Shown here in pieces: positions 22,333-30,297 of a DNA stretch of 39,556 bases (the first letter of the stretch is position 1; every line of letters begins with the position of its first letter). The stretch covers positions 1 through 39,556 of the forward strand of contig NZ_FNBU01000024.1 in the NCBI RefSeq assembly GCF_900102435.1, written 5' to 3'. Origin of the DNA: Sporolituus thermophilus DSM 23256. Its GTDB lineage: Bacteria; Bacillota; Negativicutes; Sporomusales; Thermosinaceae. Below the pieces are notes generated by a model. It saw nothing but the letters and a program-made list of their open reading frames with translations. It was not told the DNA's origin and ran no database searches. The translations under genes were made by a program, and so were the position numbers.

Positions 22333-23727
22333 ATGTATAATAAAAATAAACTCCTCTTAGGGATATTGGCGCTATTGCTGGCCTTCGGGTCCGCTGCCGG
22401 CGGCGAGGCGGCCGCGGCCAAGGCAGACAAGCCCGCGGCGCAAACCCAGGCAAATTTGCCGATCGTCATCGAAGCCGACAAACTGTATTTTAGCGACCTT
22501 ACCGGCGACCTCTATGCCCAGGGCAACGTCCAGGTAACCCAGGGCGAGGACAAGCTGCTCGCCGCTTTGGTCCAGGGCAACACCAAACAAGGCGAGGTCT
22601 GGGTGGACGGCCAGGCGACTTTCTTGCAGCCGGGTACAGAACTTATCGGGCGCAAAAGCCGGTATAACTATCAGCAACATACCGGCAGCATTCTCAAGGC
22701 CTCCGGCATTATCGGGAAAGACCGGGTCAAAGCGGAAAATATCAACATATTGCCTGACCGGTATATCTTAAACGACAGCACGGTAACGCGCTGTCCGGCG
22801 GTAGTTCCCGATTACCATATCAGTGCGCGCAAAATCGAAATCTGGCCGGGCGAAAAAATGATTGTATATGATGCCAAGTTTTGGATCAAAGATAAAGTCA
22901 TTTTTAGTTTACCCAAGTATCAGAAGTCATTAGTCAACAAGGAGACTACCACCGAATTCCCCCGGGTGGGCTATTCGTCCGAAAATGGGTTCAGTATTGC
23001 CCAATACTTAGAAACGCCGGTATTGGGCGAGGTTGCCGCCTTTGCTGACCTCGCATACTATTCTAAACGGGGCTTTGAGCCGACATACGGTTTAGTGACC
23101 AGGCAGTCGGGTTACACTCTGCAAATGACCTATGGCAGTGAAGATAACGCTGATCATGAATGGGTTGACAAGGAACCGGACTTTGCCTTAAAGTTCAAGC
23201 CCTATCGCCTGGGCAATACCTCGCTAACCGCTAATTTTTCGGCCAGCGCCGGCAAGTGGTCCGAGGGCGCCGTCACCGGGACCAGGCGGAGTTATAATTT
23301 CTACCTGGCCAATGATCCGATCAAGCTAAGCGACACCCTTGTCTTAACGCTTGGCGGCGGCTATGAAAAAGTCTTCTATGGCTACAACGATACTACCAAC
23401 AATATTTGGCGCTATGATCTAAAGTTGACGGCCAAACCGAACAACCGGCTCGAAGCCTGGACCGGTTATTCATACAACAATCAAAGCAGTATTTCACCAT
23501 ATCAGTATGACCGCATTGATACCCCCCGTGAACTTTATGGCGGATTTATGTACAGAATTGACCGCATGAATGGGTTTGGCCTCAAACTGAGTTATGACGT
23601 CGACGTTGATCGAGTGAAAGACTTGGACTACACCTGGCGGCGGAACCTGCACTGCTGGGAAGCCGACATAACTTATCGCGCCAAACGCGACCAGTTTAAT
23701 ATTAAGGTGTCTGCCGTCCAATGGTAG
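22333..23727 (+). CDS. lptD: Short LptD-like LPS assembly outer-membrane protein
   Basis: A 464-residue protein. A signal peptide (about 1-29) precedes an OstA/LptA-like beta-jellyroll (about 40-150: IEADKLYFSDLTGDLYAQGN, LIGRKSRYNYQQHTG). Then comes the LptD motif VTRCPAVVPDYHISARKIEI and a beta-barrel ending VSAVQW, with an aromatic last residue. LptD inserts LPS into the outer leaflet. It is much shorter than E. coli LptD (784), so the barrel has fewer or shorter strands. The two Cys pairs of the E. coli protein are not present in that arrangement. The ATG at 22333 follows AAGGGG by 6 nt. No lptE gene is recognisable nearby. The call rests on domain order, motif and setting. Confidence 0.86.
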   Translation: MYNKNKLLLGILALLLAFGSAAGGEAAAAKADKPAAQTQANLPIVIEADKLYFSDLTGDLYAQGNVQVTQGEDKLLAALVQGNTKQGEVWVDGQATFLQPGTELIGRKSRYNYQQHTGSILKASGIIGKDRVKAENINILPDRYILNDSTVTRCPAVVPDYHISARKIEIWPGEKMIVYDAKFWIKDKVIFSLPKYQKSLVNKETTTEFPRVGYSSENGFSIAQYLETPVLGEVAAFADLAYYSKRGFEPTYGLVTRQSGYTLQMTYGSEDNADHEWVDKEPDFALKFKPYRLGNTSLTANFSASAGKWSEGAVTGTRRSYNFYLANDPIKLSDTLVLTLGGGYEKVFYGYNDTTNNIWRYDLKLTAKPNNRLEAWTGYSYNNQSSISPYQYDRIDTPRELYGGFMYRIDRMNGFGLKLSYDVDVDRVKDLDYTWRRNLHCWEADITYRAKRDQFNIKVSAVQW

Positions 23728-23769
23728 GACGGGCAAATGTTTTGCCGCTGAAAAAAAGGAGTTTTGTGC

Positions 23770-24777
23770 GTGCCGAATAATCTCCTGGAACTAATTGCTG
23801 GACTATCCAACCGCAAAATTATGATTATCGGGGACATGGTCGCCGATGTTTACCTCGAAGGTAAAATTTCCCGCATTTCGCGCGAAGCGCCAGTGCTCAT
23901 CCTGGAGCATGCCGGCGAAACCGTTGTCCCCGGCGGTGCGGCCAATGCGGTGCATAACGCGGCCACGCTTGGCGGGCGCATCTACGCTGTCGGTGTGATC
24001 GGCAATGATAGCGCCGGCAGCGAACTGGCTCGGATATTAAGCGAAAAAGGCGTTATAACCGCTGGCCTGATTGTAGACAACAGCCGGCCGACCATCACTA
24101 AGACCCGGGTAATGGCCGGCGGTCAGGCGACGGTACGGCAGCAGGTCGTCCGCATCGACCGCGAGGCCAAGACCCCGCTTAGCGCCAGTATCGAAGCAGC
24201 GGTGCTAGACTATATAGGTAAACACATTCCTGCCATGGATGCCGTGGTTATGAGCGATTACGGCAGCGGGACAGTCACCCCGGCGGTAATTGCCCAAGTA
24301 GTAGCGGCCTGCCGCCGGGCCAATATTCCCTGCATCGTCGATTCGCGCTACAATATCCTGGCCTTTACCGGCGTGACCGTTGTCAAGCAAAATGAAACCG
24401 AAGCGGCTGCGGCGGTCGGACTGAAAGCGCTGGATGATCATACCCTTATTGCAGCCGCCGAGAAGATCCGCGAACGGCTCGCCGCCGAGGCGGTGCTGCT
24501 GACGCGCGGCCCGGACGGCATGACCTTGTTTGACGCGCAAGGTCAAATCACGAATATTCCGGTGACCAACAAAAGCGAAGTTTACGACGTAACCGGCGCC
24601 GGGGACACGGTGGTGGCCGCCATGACGCTGGCGCTGGCGGCCGGCGCGTCATATCTTGAGGCGGCCCGGCTGGCCAACTTTGCCGCCGGGATTGTCGTGC
24701 GCAAACCGGGAACAGCCACAACCACGCCGGAGGAACTGCGAGAGGCGGTCGCGAAATTCTATGAAAATCGTCAGTAG
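23770..24777 (+). CDS. hldA: D-glycero-beta-D-manno-heptose-7-phosphate kinase
   Basis: A 335-residue kinase of the PfkB/ribokinase fold that makes heptose-1,7-bisphosphate on the route to ADP-heptose. Features are PGGAANAVHNAATLGG (sugar binding), SDYGSGT, KQNETEA and the C-terminal DVTGAGDTVVAAM with the catalytic Asp. The GTG at 23770 follows GGAG by 8 nt; an in-frame TTG at 23764 is the alternative. It is only the kinase half of the bifunctional HldE of proteobacteria; the adenylyltransferase is the next, overlapping gene. The heptose pathway genes gmhA, gmhB and hldD are not in the window. Confidence 0.92.
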   Translation: MPNNLLELIAGLSNRKIMIIGDMVADVYLEGKISRISREAPVLILEHAGETVVPGGAANAVHNAATLGGRIYAVGVIGNDSAGSELARILSEKGVITAGLIVDNSRPTITKTRVMAGGQATVRQQVVRIDREAKTPLSASIEAAVLDYIGKHIPAMDAVVMSDYGSGTVTPAVIAQVVAACRRANIPCIVDSRYNILAFTGVTVVKQNETEAAAAVGLKALDDHTLIAAAEKIRERLAAEAVLLTRGPDGMTLFDAQGQITNIPVTNKSEVYDVTGAGDTVVAAMTLALAAGASYLEAARLANFAAGIVVRKPGTATTTPEELREAVAKFYENRQ

Positions 24778-25231
24778 AGAGCAATTAATAGATATAGTAA
24801 CTAAATTAAAAGCCGCTGGTAAAACGGTCGTGTTTACCAACGGCTGTTTTGACGTCCTGCATGTAGGGCATGTGCGGTATTTGGCCGCCGCGCGGGCGCT
24901 AGGCGACTGCCTCATTGTCGGTCTTAACAGCGATGATTCGGTGCGCGGGCTCAAAGGGCCCACCCGCCCAGTCAACGCTGAGTGCGACCGGGCCGAAGTG
25001 CTGGCCGCTTTGGCCGCAGTTGACTATGTCGTCATTTTCCCCGAACGCACTGCGGAAAGCCTGGTAGCCACACTGCGCCCCGACATCTATGTCAAGGGCG
25101 GCGACTACCGGGTGGAAGATTTGCCAGAGGCCAAAGTAGCCGCCGCTTACGGGGGCAAAACCGTTCTCATCCCCGAAGTGCCAGGACGCTCGTCAACAAA
25201 AATTATAGAGAAAATAAAGAATAACCGCTAA
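24761..25231 (+). CDS. hldC: D-glycero-beta-D-manno-heptose-1-phosphate adenylyltransferase
   Basis: A 156-residue nucleotidyltransferase of the cytidylyltransferase-like fold that forms ADP-heptose. The motif TNGCFDVLHVGHVRYL (26-41) has HXGH at 34-37. GLNSDDSVRGLKGPTRPV, VKGGDY and PGRSSTKIIEKI near the end match HldC/RfaE2. The ATG at 24761 lies inside the hldA end (17-nt overlap), so translation is coupled. The stop lies inside the left arm of a palindromic repeat, which starts at AACCGC. The product feeds the two GT9 heptosyltransferases in this window. Confidence 0.93.
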   Translation: MKIVSREQLIDIVTKLKAAGKTVVFTNGCFDVLHVGHVRYLAAARALGDCLIVGLNSDDSVRGLKGPTRPVNAECDRAEVLAALAAVDYVVIFPERTAESLVATLRPDIYVKGGDYRVEDLPEAKVAAAYGGKTVLIPEVPGRSSTKIIEKIKNNR

Positions 25232-25300
25232 GTGCGCGAAGTTACGCAAAGGATTTTACGGATTTTTTCTAACTTTGCGTCCTTTGCGTACTTTGCGGTT
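25222..25300. repeat. Dispersed palindromic repeat without GC core
   Basis: The left arm AACCGCTAAGTGCGCGAAG and the right arm ending ACTTTGCGGTT are present. The central part is AT-rich (TTTTACGGATTTTTT) instead of the usual GC hairpin. It spans the gap between hldC and the next gene; no further copy occurs until 38.2 kb. Confidence 0.8.
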
Positions 25301-25315
25301 GACAAGAGGTCAACC

Positions 25316-26335
25316 ATGTACCACAACATCCTCATCATCAAAATGAGCGCCATCGGCGACGTTATTCATGCCCTGCCGGTGGCCCACGCCTTAAAACAAA
25401 CCTGGCCGGACTGCCGCATCACCTGGGTGGTGGAGCGGGCGGCCTACGACCTTTTGACTAATAACCCCGATATTGACGAAATCATCCTGTTCGACAAACC
25501 GCAGTTTAAATCACTGGCCGGCCTGATAAAGCATGCGCCGGCGTTGGCGCGGCTGCTCAAATCCCGCCGGTTTGACCTCGCGCTTGACCTGCAAGGCCTT
25601 GGCAAAAGCGCCGCCATTACCTGGTTGAGTGGTGCGCCCAAACGCTTGGGCTACTGCAATATGCGCGAGCTAAGCCACTGGGTGAGCTCGCCGGTATGCG
25701 GTGCGCACAAGGACGGCCATGTGGTCGAGAGGTACCTGGACGTTGTGCGGGCCTTGGGGTGCAGTGTTGACGAAGTAGTTTTCCCTATTCACATCACCCT
25801 GGAGGAACAAGGGCAGGCGGAAATAGTTGCTCGACAGGCCGGGCTGGACATATCCCAGCGGTATGTCGTGCTGGCCCCCGGGACCAACTGGCCGACCAAG
25901 TGCTGGCCCACAGCGTATTTTGCCGAACTGGCCGACATGCTTTATGACGCCAGTGTCATCCCGGTCATCATTGGCGGCCCGGGCGATCGGCGGCTGGCGG
26001 ACGAAATTGTGGCCGGCGCCGCTATCCCGCCGGTTGACCTCACCGGCCGGATTACGCTTAAACAGCTGGCCCATATCATAAAACGTGCTAGCGCCTTCGT
26101 CGGCGGCGACACCGGCCCCATGCATTTGGCCGTAGCCGTCGGCACACCGGTAGTCGCGCTGTTTGGCCCGACCGACCCGAGGCGGAACGGGCCGTATTAC
26201 GGCAGTAATATCGTGCTCCAGTCTAACAGGAACTGCCTGCTGTGCTGGAAGCGGACATGTGAAAAAATATGTCTGGCGCCGATTGAGCCGGACAAAGTGT
26301 TAGCGGCTGTGCACAAGGTGGCGCGGCGCAAATAA
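25316..26335 (+). CDS. Glycosyltransferase family 9, heptosyltransferase-like (WaaC-like)
   Basis: A 339-residue GT-B enzyme for the LPS inner core. The N terminus ILIIKMSAIGDVIHALPVAH is the WaaC type. APGTNWPTKCWP and FVGGDTGPMHLAVAVGTPVVALFGPT are the ADP-heptose binding region. A Cys-containing tail (RNCLLCWKRTCEKIC) follows, as in the GT9 gene at 14902-15867. The ATG at 25316 follows AGAGGT; the reading frame stays open upstream through the repeat, but that part lacks any family similarity. It is in line with hldA and hldC, so donor synthesis and transfer are likely co-expressed. Heptosyltransferase I is the best guess. Confidence 0.88.
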   Translation: MYHNILIIKMSAIGDVIHALPVAHALKQTWPDCRITWVVERAAYDLLTNNPDIDEIILFDKPQFKSLAGLIKHAPALARLLKSRRFDLALDLQGLGKSAAITWLSGAPKRLGYCNMRELSHWVSSPVCGAHKDGHVVERYLDVVRALGCSVDEVVFPIHITLEEQGQAEIVARQAGLDISQRYVVLAPGTNWPTKCWPTAYFAELADMLYDASVIPVIIGGPGDRRLADEIVAGAAIPPVDLTGRITLKQLAHIIKRASAFVGGDTGPMHLAVAVGTPVVALFGPTDPRRNGPYYGSNIVLQSNRNCLLCWKRTCEKICLAPIEPDKVLAAVHKVARRK

Positions 26336-26358
26336 AATAGAGGATAGGCTGATGATCA

Positions 26359-27582
26359 TTGACTGATACGAATATTTTATTTATCTCTTTAAATGGGCAC
26401 CAAAGACGGTATTTTAAGTGGCTGGGGAAGGGCCTTGCCTCGCGGTACAAGGTATTCCACGTTCATTACACCGCTAATATATTTAATGGCATCTTCCGTT
26501 CGGAAAAACTCCCTGCGGACTTTATAATTACACCGGAAGAGATTGATGAAATAACGTTGTTTTTACGCATCAAAGCCGAGTACCGTAATTTTGGCCCACT
26601 TCGCAACTTGTTACATAGCAAGGAATTTTTGACACACCAGGCCTATGGTGCTATTTACTATTTTTATGATTACATGGAAAAGCATAACATCGACTTGGTT
26701 TGCGTTTGGAACGGGACCTTGATCCCTTTAGCAGCGGCGACTACGGTAGCAAGGAAAACAGGTCGCAAAACTTTATTTTTTGAAAATGGCTATCTGCCGG
26801 GAACTACTACCGTCGATCCCTGCGGCGTGAATTATAAAAACAGCCTTGTTGGCAAGACGCGCCTATTTTATGATGCGGTGCAAGTCGACCCTGATAAGTT
26901 AGCACAACTTTATGAACAGGAACAAAGGGTGCGGGCGCTAAAGCAGAAATGGTATCACCGGCTTCTTAAACGTCAGCCCCAGGGCAGTCCGGAACCGGTT
27001 AAATTGCCGCAGCGGTACATTTTTTTGCCTTTTCAAGTCCACGATGATACGCAGGTTTTAATGCATTCCCCGACAATTAAAACAATGTTTCAGCTTGTTG
27101 ATTATGTTATTCCGGCGGTTTTGCGCCATAATGAAAAAACGGGCGATAATCTGTGGGTAATAGCCAAGGAACATCCTTCCGACTTCGGGCGCATTGATTA
27201 CGGGGAAATAAAGGAAAAATATCAAGGCTTCCCCGTAATTTTTCTGCGCTATTATCCGACGCCGGCGTTAATTAAAGGAGCAAAAGGAATTATTACCCTA
27301 AATTCTTCTGTCGGGATTGAAGCTCTTCTCCAGCATAAACCGGTTATTACGCTCGGAAATGCTTTTTACAATGTCCCGGGATTGGTAAAACATGTTGCAC
27401 CGCCAGAAGATTTAGCCGATGTGCTGGGATTTGTTGATTGTCCTCCCAATGATAATTTAATTGATAAGTTTTTATATTACTTGCGATACCATTACTTAGC
27501 TGATGGTTCCTGGAGAAGTCCGGACGAACGGCATTTTCGCAGCGTTGAAGCCAAAATACGCGCAGTTATTGAAAACCGGTGA
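26359..27582 (+). CDS. Capsule polysaccharide biosynthesis protein, KpsS-like transferase
   Basis: A 407-residue protein of the Capsule_synth (KpsS/KpsC) type; E. coli members are beta-Kdo transferases. WNGTLIPLAAATTVARKTGR with LFFENGYLPGTT in the middle, FQVHDDTQVLMHSP, KEHPSDFG and LNSSVGIEALLQHKPVITLG near the end are the recognisable blocks. The only usable start is TTG at 26359, with AGAGGA about 14 nt upstream, so initiation may be weak. It is less GC-rich than the LPS core genes before it. In this setting it could add Kdo or another sugar to the LPS core or to a capsule; the acceptor is unknown. Confidence 0.8.
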   Translation: MTDTNILFISLNGHQRRYFKWLGKGLASRYKVFHVHYTANIFNGIFRSEKLPADFIITPEEIDEITLFLRIKAEYRNFGPLRNLLHSKEFLTHQAYGAIYYFYDYMEKHNIDLVCVWNGTLIPLAAATTVARKTGRKTLFFENGYLPGTTTVDPCGVNYKNSLVGKTRLFYDAVQVDPDKLAQLYEQEQRVRALKQKWYHRLLKRQPQGSPEPVKLPQRYIFLPFQVHDDTQVLMHSPTIKTMFQLVDYVIPAVLRHNEKTGDNLWVIAKEHPSDFGRIDYGEIKEKYQGFPVIFLRYYPTPALIKGAKGIITLNSSVGIEALLQHKPVITLGNAFYNVPGLVKHVAPPEDLADVLGFVDCPPNDNLIDKFLYYLRYHYLADGSWRSPDERHFRSVEAKIRAVIENR

Positions 27583-27601
27583 GAGAGTTACTCTCACCGG
27601 T
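27575..27601. terminator. Hairpin shared by two converging genes
   Basis: Perfect 11-bp stem ACCGGTGAGAG/CTCTCACCGGT with loop AGTTA. It contains both stop codons: TGA of the KpsS-like gene at 27580-27582 and TGA of the GT4 gene at 27596-27594 on the other strand. On the minus strand it is followed by TTTTC. Confidence 0.75.
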
Positions 27602-28760
27602 CTGTGTGTTTTGTCTTCAGTGTTTCATATAAATTTTCAATCTGATCAGCAACGTTGCGGATATCATAGTTTTTTCGTATATATTGGCTGGCGGCAGCGC
27701 CCAATCGGTCGCGGCGCGAATCGTCACCAAGCAGGTCCAAAACCTGGTTGGCCAAGGCATGATAATTTCCAACAGGAATAAGCACGCCTGTCACATCCGG
27801 AACTATTAAATCAGCACAGCCGCCGATCGCTGAAGCTATACAGGCGCAGCCGCACCCCATTGCTTCGATTAGTGCATTTGGCAGACCTTCTTTACGCGAC
27901 GGAAACAAAAAGATATCGGCTGCCTGCAGGTAAGGGGCAGTATTAGTGACTTCACCGACATATGTAATTGTATGGTTGCCAACTTGTTGGGCGGTGGCGC
28001 GCAAGGCGGCCACGGCCTTGCCTTTTCCACCGCCGACTACGGCTAAATGAACATCACTGGCTTGGCTGGCGATATACGGCCAGGCCTTCAGGAGTATGTC
28101 AAATCCCTTTCTGTCTATCAGTCGGCTCGCATAAAGTATCAGCTTTTTATTGACGGGAAGGCCGAGCTGACGGCGAAGAGAAGCTTTTTCCGATTGGGGA
28201 ATAGGGTAAAAGCGATTCGTATCTAACCCGTTGGGAATAGAAACAATACGGTCGGTGTAAAAGCCAGCCCGGGACAGTTCGTCCGCGATTTCCGCACTGA
28301 TAGCGATATACGCTGCTGCCGTGCGGCTAATGTAGTTCGTTATCCGGCGGAAGACGCGCCAACGGCGGGGAAAGGGTTTGTCGATAGAAGTACGGGCAAA
28401 AACTCGGCCTGCTATTGTTACTTTGAGAACAGATGGTAGTTTAAATATATGGGCAGCGGTGATGGCGGCCACACCAAGGCTGTCTTGACCATGGACGTGT
28501 ACCACGTCAAACCGTTGGCGGTTAAAACACATGATAGAAAATAAACTTAACGAACGAAGGCCTGGCGGTGCTACGCGATAGATACTTATACCGTTATTTA
28601 TTTCGCTGAATTTACTGCCCCAGGTATGTTTTTTAGCAATGACAGTTATTGCATGGCCGCGGCGCCGGAGCTCGTTAATAAGTGTTTTTGCTTGCAGTTC
28701 AGCACCGGTGTTAGTAGCACCTGGCTCTTCATAGCCTGACAATATCATGCAAATATTCAT
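27594..28760 (-). CDS. Glycosyltransferase family 4
   Basis: A 388-residue GT-B retaining glycosyltransferase. The N-terminal domain has TGAELQAKTLINELRRRGH and DVVHVHGQDSLG. The C-terminal domain has LYASRLIDRKGFDILLKAW and FLFPSRKEGLPNALIEAMGCG, the EX7E nucleotide-sugar motif. SIPNGLDTNRF is also typical. It is paralogous to the protein at 31262-32422 (shared TIAG block, same domain layout). AAGGGGAT precedes the ATG. It is the only minus-strand gene of the polysaccharide island and is divergent from ugd. Sugar specificity cannot be read from sequence. Confidence 0.9.
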   Translation of the reverse strand: MNICMILSGYEEPGATNTGAELQAKTLINELRRRGHAITVIAKKHTWGSKFSEINNGISIYRVAPPGLRSLSLFSIMCFNRQRFDVVHVHGQDSLGVAAITAAHIFKLPSVLKVTIAGRVFARTSIDKPFPRRWRVFRRITNYISRTAAAYIAISAEIADELSRAGFYTDRIVSIPNGLDTNRFYPIPQSEKASLRRQLGLPVNKKLILYASRLIDRKGFDILLKAWPYIASQASDVHLAVVGGGKGKAVAALRATAQQVGNHTITYVGEVTNTAPYLQAADIFLFPSRKEGLPNALIEAMGCGCACIASAIGGCADLIVPDVTGVLIPVGNYHALANQVLDLLGDDSRRDRLGAAASQYIRKNYDIRNVADQIENLYETLKTKHTDR

Positions 28761-28832
28761 TGATATCCCCTTGTCCTAATTACTATTTAAATTTTACAAC
28801 TAGTAATTGGAGAGGGCAATAAGGCGCTTTTT

Positions 28833-28870
28833 GCAGGATATAGGCTTTTTTGCAGGATTTAGGCTTTTTT
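28833..28870 (+). repeat. Two tandem 19-bp units upstream of ugd
   Basis: GCAGGATATAGGCTTTTTT (28833-28851) and GCAGGATTTAGGCTTTTTT (28852-28870) differ at one base. Each carries AGGA; the second is followed at 18 nt by GAAA, a near miss to the SigH pattern. Confidence 0.8.
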
Positions 28871-28919
28871 ATAGCGAAAAAGTTTAACCCTAAGGCTCAA
28901 TGTATTTGGAGGAATAAAA

Positions 28920-30293
28920 TTGGGACAACAGCAATTGAATGTTTGCGTCGTCGGCGCCGGGTATGTGGGCTTGACGACAGGCGTTTGCCTTGCTTATCTG
29001 GGGCATCAAGTGACTTGCATAGACAAAGACCGGGAAAAAATTGACATGCTGCTAGCCGGGCGCGCGCCTATTTATGAGCCTGGCCTGGAGGATTTATTGC
29101 GCCTGGCAAATGCGCGGCTAAAGTTTACTACTTCGCCTGAGGCCTGCCGCCATGCTGACGTGATTATCTTGGCTGTCGGCACTCCCCCTACGCCAAACGG
29201 TAATGCCGACCTTTCATTTATGGAGGCAGCAGCCGCCGAGGTTGCCGCCCAGTTAACAGGGGAGAGGTTTCAGGTAATCGTTAACAAGTCGACTGTTCCG
29301 GTCGGAACGGCGCAACGTGTTAACCTGATTATTACAACTGCTATTGCAAGCAGGGGCGGCTCTGCTAATTTTGCGGTAGCGTCCAACCCCGAATTTTTGC
29401 GTGAAGGGGTTGCCATACATGACACGCTTTACCCTGACCGCATTGTCATCGGCTCGGCGAGCAATGAAGCCATTAATATGCTTAGGGTCATGTATGCGCC
29501 CATTCTGGAACAAACTTTTGCCGCCCCCAAAGTGTGTCCGCGCCCCGAACGCTTTGATCTGCCGGCATTGGTGACAACCGACGTTACAAGCGCCGAGATG
29601 ATTAAGTATGCTGCTAATGCCTTTTTGGCAATGAAAATAAGTTTTATTAATGAAATAGGCGGATTATGCGAAAAAGTCGGCGCCGATGTTACCGAAGTCG
29701 CCCGGGGCATTGGCCTTGACAAGCGTATCGGTCCCCGCTTCCTCCAGGCCGGTTTAGGCTGGGGAGGGAGCTGCTTTGGCAAAGATACGGCAGCACTCAT
29801 CCGCACTGCTCAAGAATATGGCTATGACATGCCCATTGTGTCGGCCACTGTTAGCGTAAACCGGCGGCAACGCCTACGGGCCATCGACAAGCTGCAGGAA
29901 ACGCTGAAAGTGGTGCGCGGGCGGACGATTGGTCTTTTGGGTTTGGCGTTTAAGCCGGATACCGATGACCTGCGCGATGCGCCGGCACTGGACATTATCC
30001 GGGTACTTCTCGAAATGGGGGCACGGGTAAAAGTTTATGATCCGGTTGCGCTGGAAAATTTTAAAATTCAGTATCCTAATTTAGCAGTAGAACCTTGTAA
30101 GAACGCTAGCGAGCTCTCTCAAGACTGTGACGCGGTGATTATTGTTACAGAGTGGGAAGAATTCCGGCATCTTCCATTAGCCGAGTTAGCGGAAAAAATG
30201 ACGGGGGCCAAGGTGTTAATAGACGGCCGGAATATTATCGACCGACAGGATGCAGAAAAAGCCGGTCTTAGATACGTTGGCTTCGGGAGGTAG
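28920..30293 (+). CDS. ugd: UDP-glucose 6-dehydrogenase
   Basis: A 457-residue enzyme that oxidises UDP-glucose to UDP-glucuronate with NAD. The N-terminal Rossmann motif is VCVVGAGYVGLTTGVCLAYLG. VNKSTVPVGT and SNPEFLREG are substrate-binding blocks, the catalytic Cys lies in GWGGSCFGKD, and the C-terminal NAD domain has LGLAFKPDTDDLRDAPA. Length fits the TuaD/Ugd family. The TTG at 28920 follows GGAGG by 8 nt. The next gene, 4 nt downstream, encodes a matching epimerase, so UDP-galacturonate is the likely end product. Uronic acids often replace phosphate as negative charge in envelope polymers. Confidence 0.95.
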   Translation: MGQQQLNVCVVGAGYVGLTTGVCLAYLGHQVTCIDKDREKIDMLLAGRAPIYEPGLEDLLRLANARLKFTTSPEACRHADVIILAVGTPPTPNGNADLSFMEAAAAEVAAQLTGERFQVIVNKSTVPVGTAQRVNLIITTAIASRGGSANFAVASNPEFLREGVAIHDTLYPDRIVIGSASNEAINMLRVMYAPILEQTFAAPKVCPRPERFDLPALVTTDVTSAEMIKYAANAFLAMKISFINEIGGLCEKVGADVTEVARGIGLDKRIGPRFLQAGLGWGGSCFGKDTAALIRTAQEYGYDMPIVSATVSVNRRQRLRAIDKLQETLKVVRGRTIGLLGLAFKPDTDDLRDAPALDIIRVLLEMGARVKVYDPVALENFKIQYPNLAVEPCKNASELSQDCDAVIIVTEWEEFRHLPLAELAEKMTGAKVLIDGRNIIDRQDAEKAGLRYVGFGR

Positions 30294-30297
30294 TAAG

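Noticed and set aside
25232..25315. N-terminal extension of the GT9 protein through the repeat
   Set aside because: The extension is encoded by the palindromic repeat and has no similarity to GT9 enzymes. The ATG at 25316 has AGAGGT in front and begins the conserved ILIIKMSAIGD motif.
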